Shown here in pieces: positions 63,425 to 64,000 of a stretch of DNA of 64,000 bases. The number at the start of each line of letters is the position of its first letter. Within the stretch, counting starts at the first letter, position 1. Below the pieces are notes generated by a model. The model saw only the letters and a list, made by a program, of their open reading frames with translations, made no database searches and was not told the DNA's origin. The translations under genes and the position numbers were made by a program. This DNA is from Pararge aegeria (lineage: Eukaryota; Arthropoda; Insecta; Lepidoptera; Nymphalidae), in NCBI RefSeq assembly GCF_905163445.1, contig NC_053204.1, positions 5,029,501 through 5,093,500 on the forward strand. The letters run 5' to 3'.

Positions 63425-64000
63425 CTAAAAAGCCCGAGGGAGCCTCTTGGCGCCTATGTGCGCACCCCCCCAGCACCTCCAGAGAGGACTATCTAGTTTC
63501 CTGGCCAATGCGCTGAGAAGGGTGTTGGTACTACTCATTAGCCTGCGCATCATGGACGCGGCACGCTTGCGCATGATCGCGTAGAAATCATCCACGCGAG
63601 CATCCGCAAACATTGCCGACGCACTGCAGTGTCGAGGCTTCCTCAACACCGCTCTCAGCACATTGTTATATTGAACACGCAAGGCACTGTAGGTCCGCTG
63701 CCTGTAGTCCGTCCACAGACTGCACGTGTAGAATGACTGGCAGTAAGCCCTGAATAAGGTCAGCTTTACTTGCCCAGTACAGCGCGCAAATCTGCGGGCT
63801 AACATATTGCCTCGGACCGACAGAGCCCGGCGCTCTCGTTCCATGTCACTATCATCCCTCAGGCTGTCGGTTACTACATGACCGAGATACTTGAACTCAG
63901 TTACTTGCTTCAGGGGATTACCACATAATTGTATCTTTGGTTTAAAGCTGGATAGTTTGTTCTTTCCCCTGAAAACAAGGAACTCGCTTTTTTTGGCGTT
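63425..64000 (-). CDS. LINE-F reverse transcriptase C-terminus, open to the window edge
   Basis: The minus-strand frame is open from the right edge to a stop at 63425-63427 (192 codons with the stop). From the edge: NAKKSEFLVFRGKN, the segment that follows the FADD motif in non-LTR reverse transcriptases. Then VTEFKYLGHVVTDSLRDDSD, ERERRALSVRGNMLARRFAR, CTGQVKLTLFRAYCQSFYTC, LRVQYNNVLRAVLRKPRHCS and ASAMFADARVDDFYAIMRKR. GC content is clearly higher than the flanks and there is no internal stop. The start lies outside the window; the Met at 63842-63844 is internal. Clade is not assignable from this part. It may belong to an intact, recently active element. Confidence 0.75.
   Translation of the reverse strand, partial: NAKKSEFLVFRGKNKLSSFKPKIQLCGNPLKQVTEFKYLGHVVTDSLRDDSDMERERRALSVRGNMLARRFARCTGQVKLTLFRAYCQSFYTCSLWTDYRQRTYSALRVQYNNVLRAVLRKPRHCSASAMFADARVDDFYAIMRKRAASMMRRLMSSTNTLLSALARKLDSPLWRCWGGAHIGAKRLPRAF

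Overview
This is a eukaryotic, insect and almost certainly lepidopteran (moth or butterfly) genomic window with no recognisable host gene. The assignment rests on the repeat content: several SINE and LINE 3' ends of kinds I know from Lepidoptera, including a tRNA-derived SINE ending in TGATGA, a SINE with an ATTGGCGCAGTGGGCAGC-type head, a LINE 3' end reading GCCTACTTGAAATAAATGAA, and short elements ending CGAAGTCGCGGGCAACAGCTAGT. Species and chromosome cannot be told. Family names such as LINE-A or SINE-1 are local labels for this window only.

Positions 1-14494 are dominated by a satellite built from the self-complementary hexamer ATCGAT (equally GATATC) and close variants. Hexamer arrays have no stop codon in any of six frames, so the long Ile-Asp, Ser-Ile and Arg-Tyr reading frames here are arithmetic artefacts. 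Three copies of a truncated CR1/Daphne-like non-LTR retrotransposon (LINE-A) are embedded in it. Copies 1 and 2 carry the same 5'-inversion and lie in a 1,599-bp direct duplication (6802-8400 and 9575-11173) with four differences seen. Copy 3 is the mirror image of copy 2 inside a large palindrome: arms 10439-12031 and 12596-14188, 1,593 bp each, no difference found in the stretches compared, 564-bp spacer. Another inverted repeat of 808 bp lies at 1149-1956 and 3826-4633, and a smaller palindrome is nested in each arm of the large one. The satellite has therefore been copied repeatedly in both orientations and very recently.

Positions 14495-15053 hold a different tandem array with a 17-bp AT-rich unit. 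From 15054 to 64000 the sequence is an AT-rich intergenic mosaic of mostly dead elements: LINE fragments (LINE-A to LINE-F and RTE-like C-termini), three tRNA-related SINE families, Helitron-like elements, hAT-like MITEs, a four-unit satellite of about 172 bp and several dispersed repeats I can match between places but not name. Many are nested, which gives relative ages. The only reading frame that looks undamaged is the C-terminal reverse transcriptase part of LINE-F, which runs off the right edge.

The elements do not form a pathway. What is striking is the structure: a palindromic, self-complementary satellite that acts as landing site, duplicator and inverter of LINE copies, and that is packed with TATCGATA, the motif known in Drosophila as the DREF/BEAF-32 binding site.
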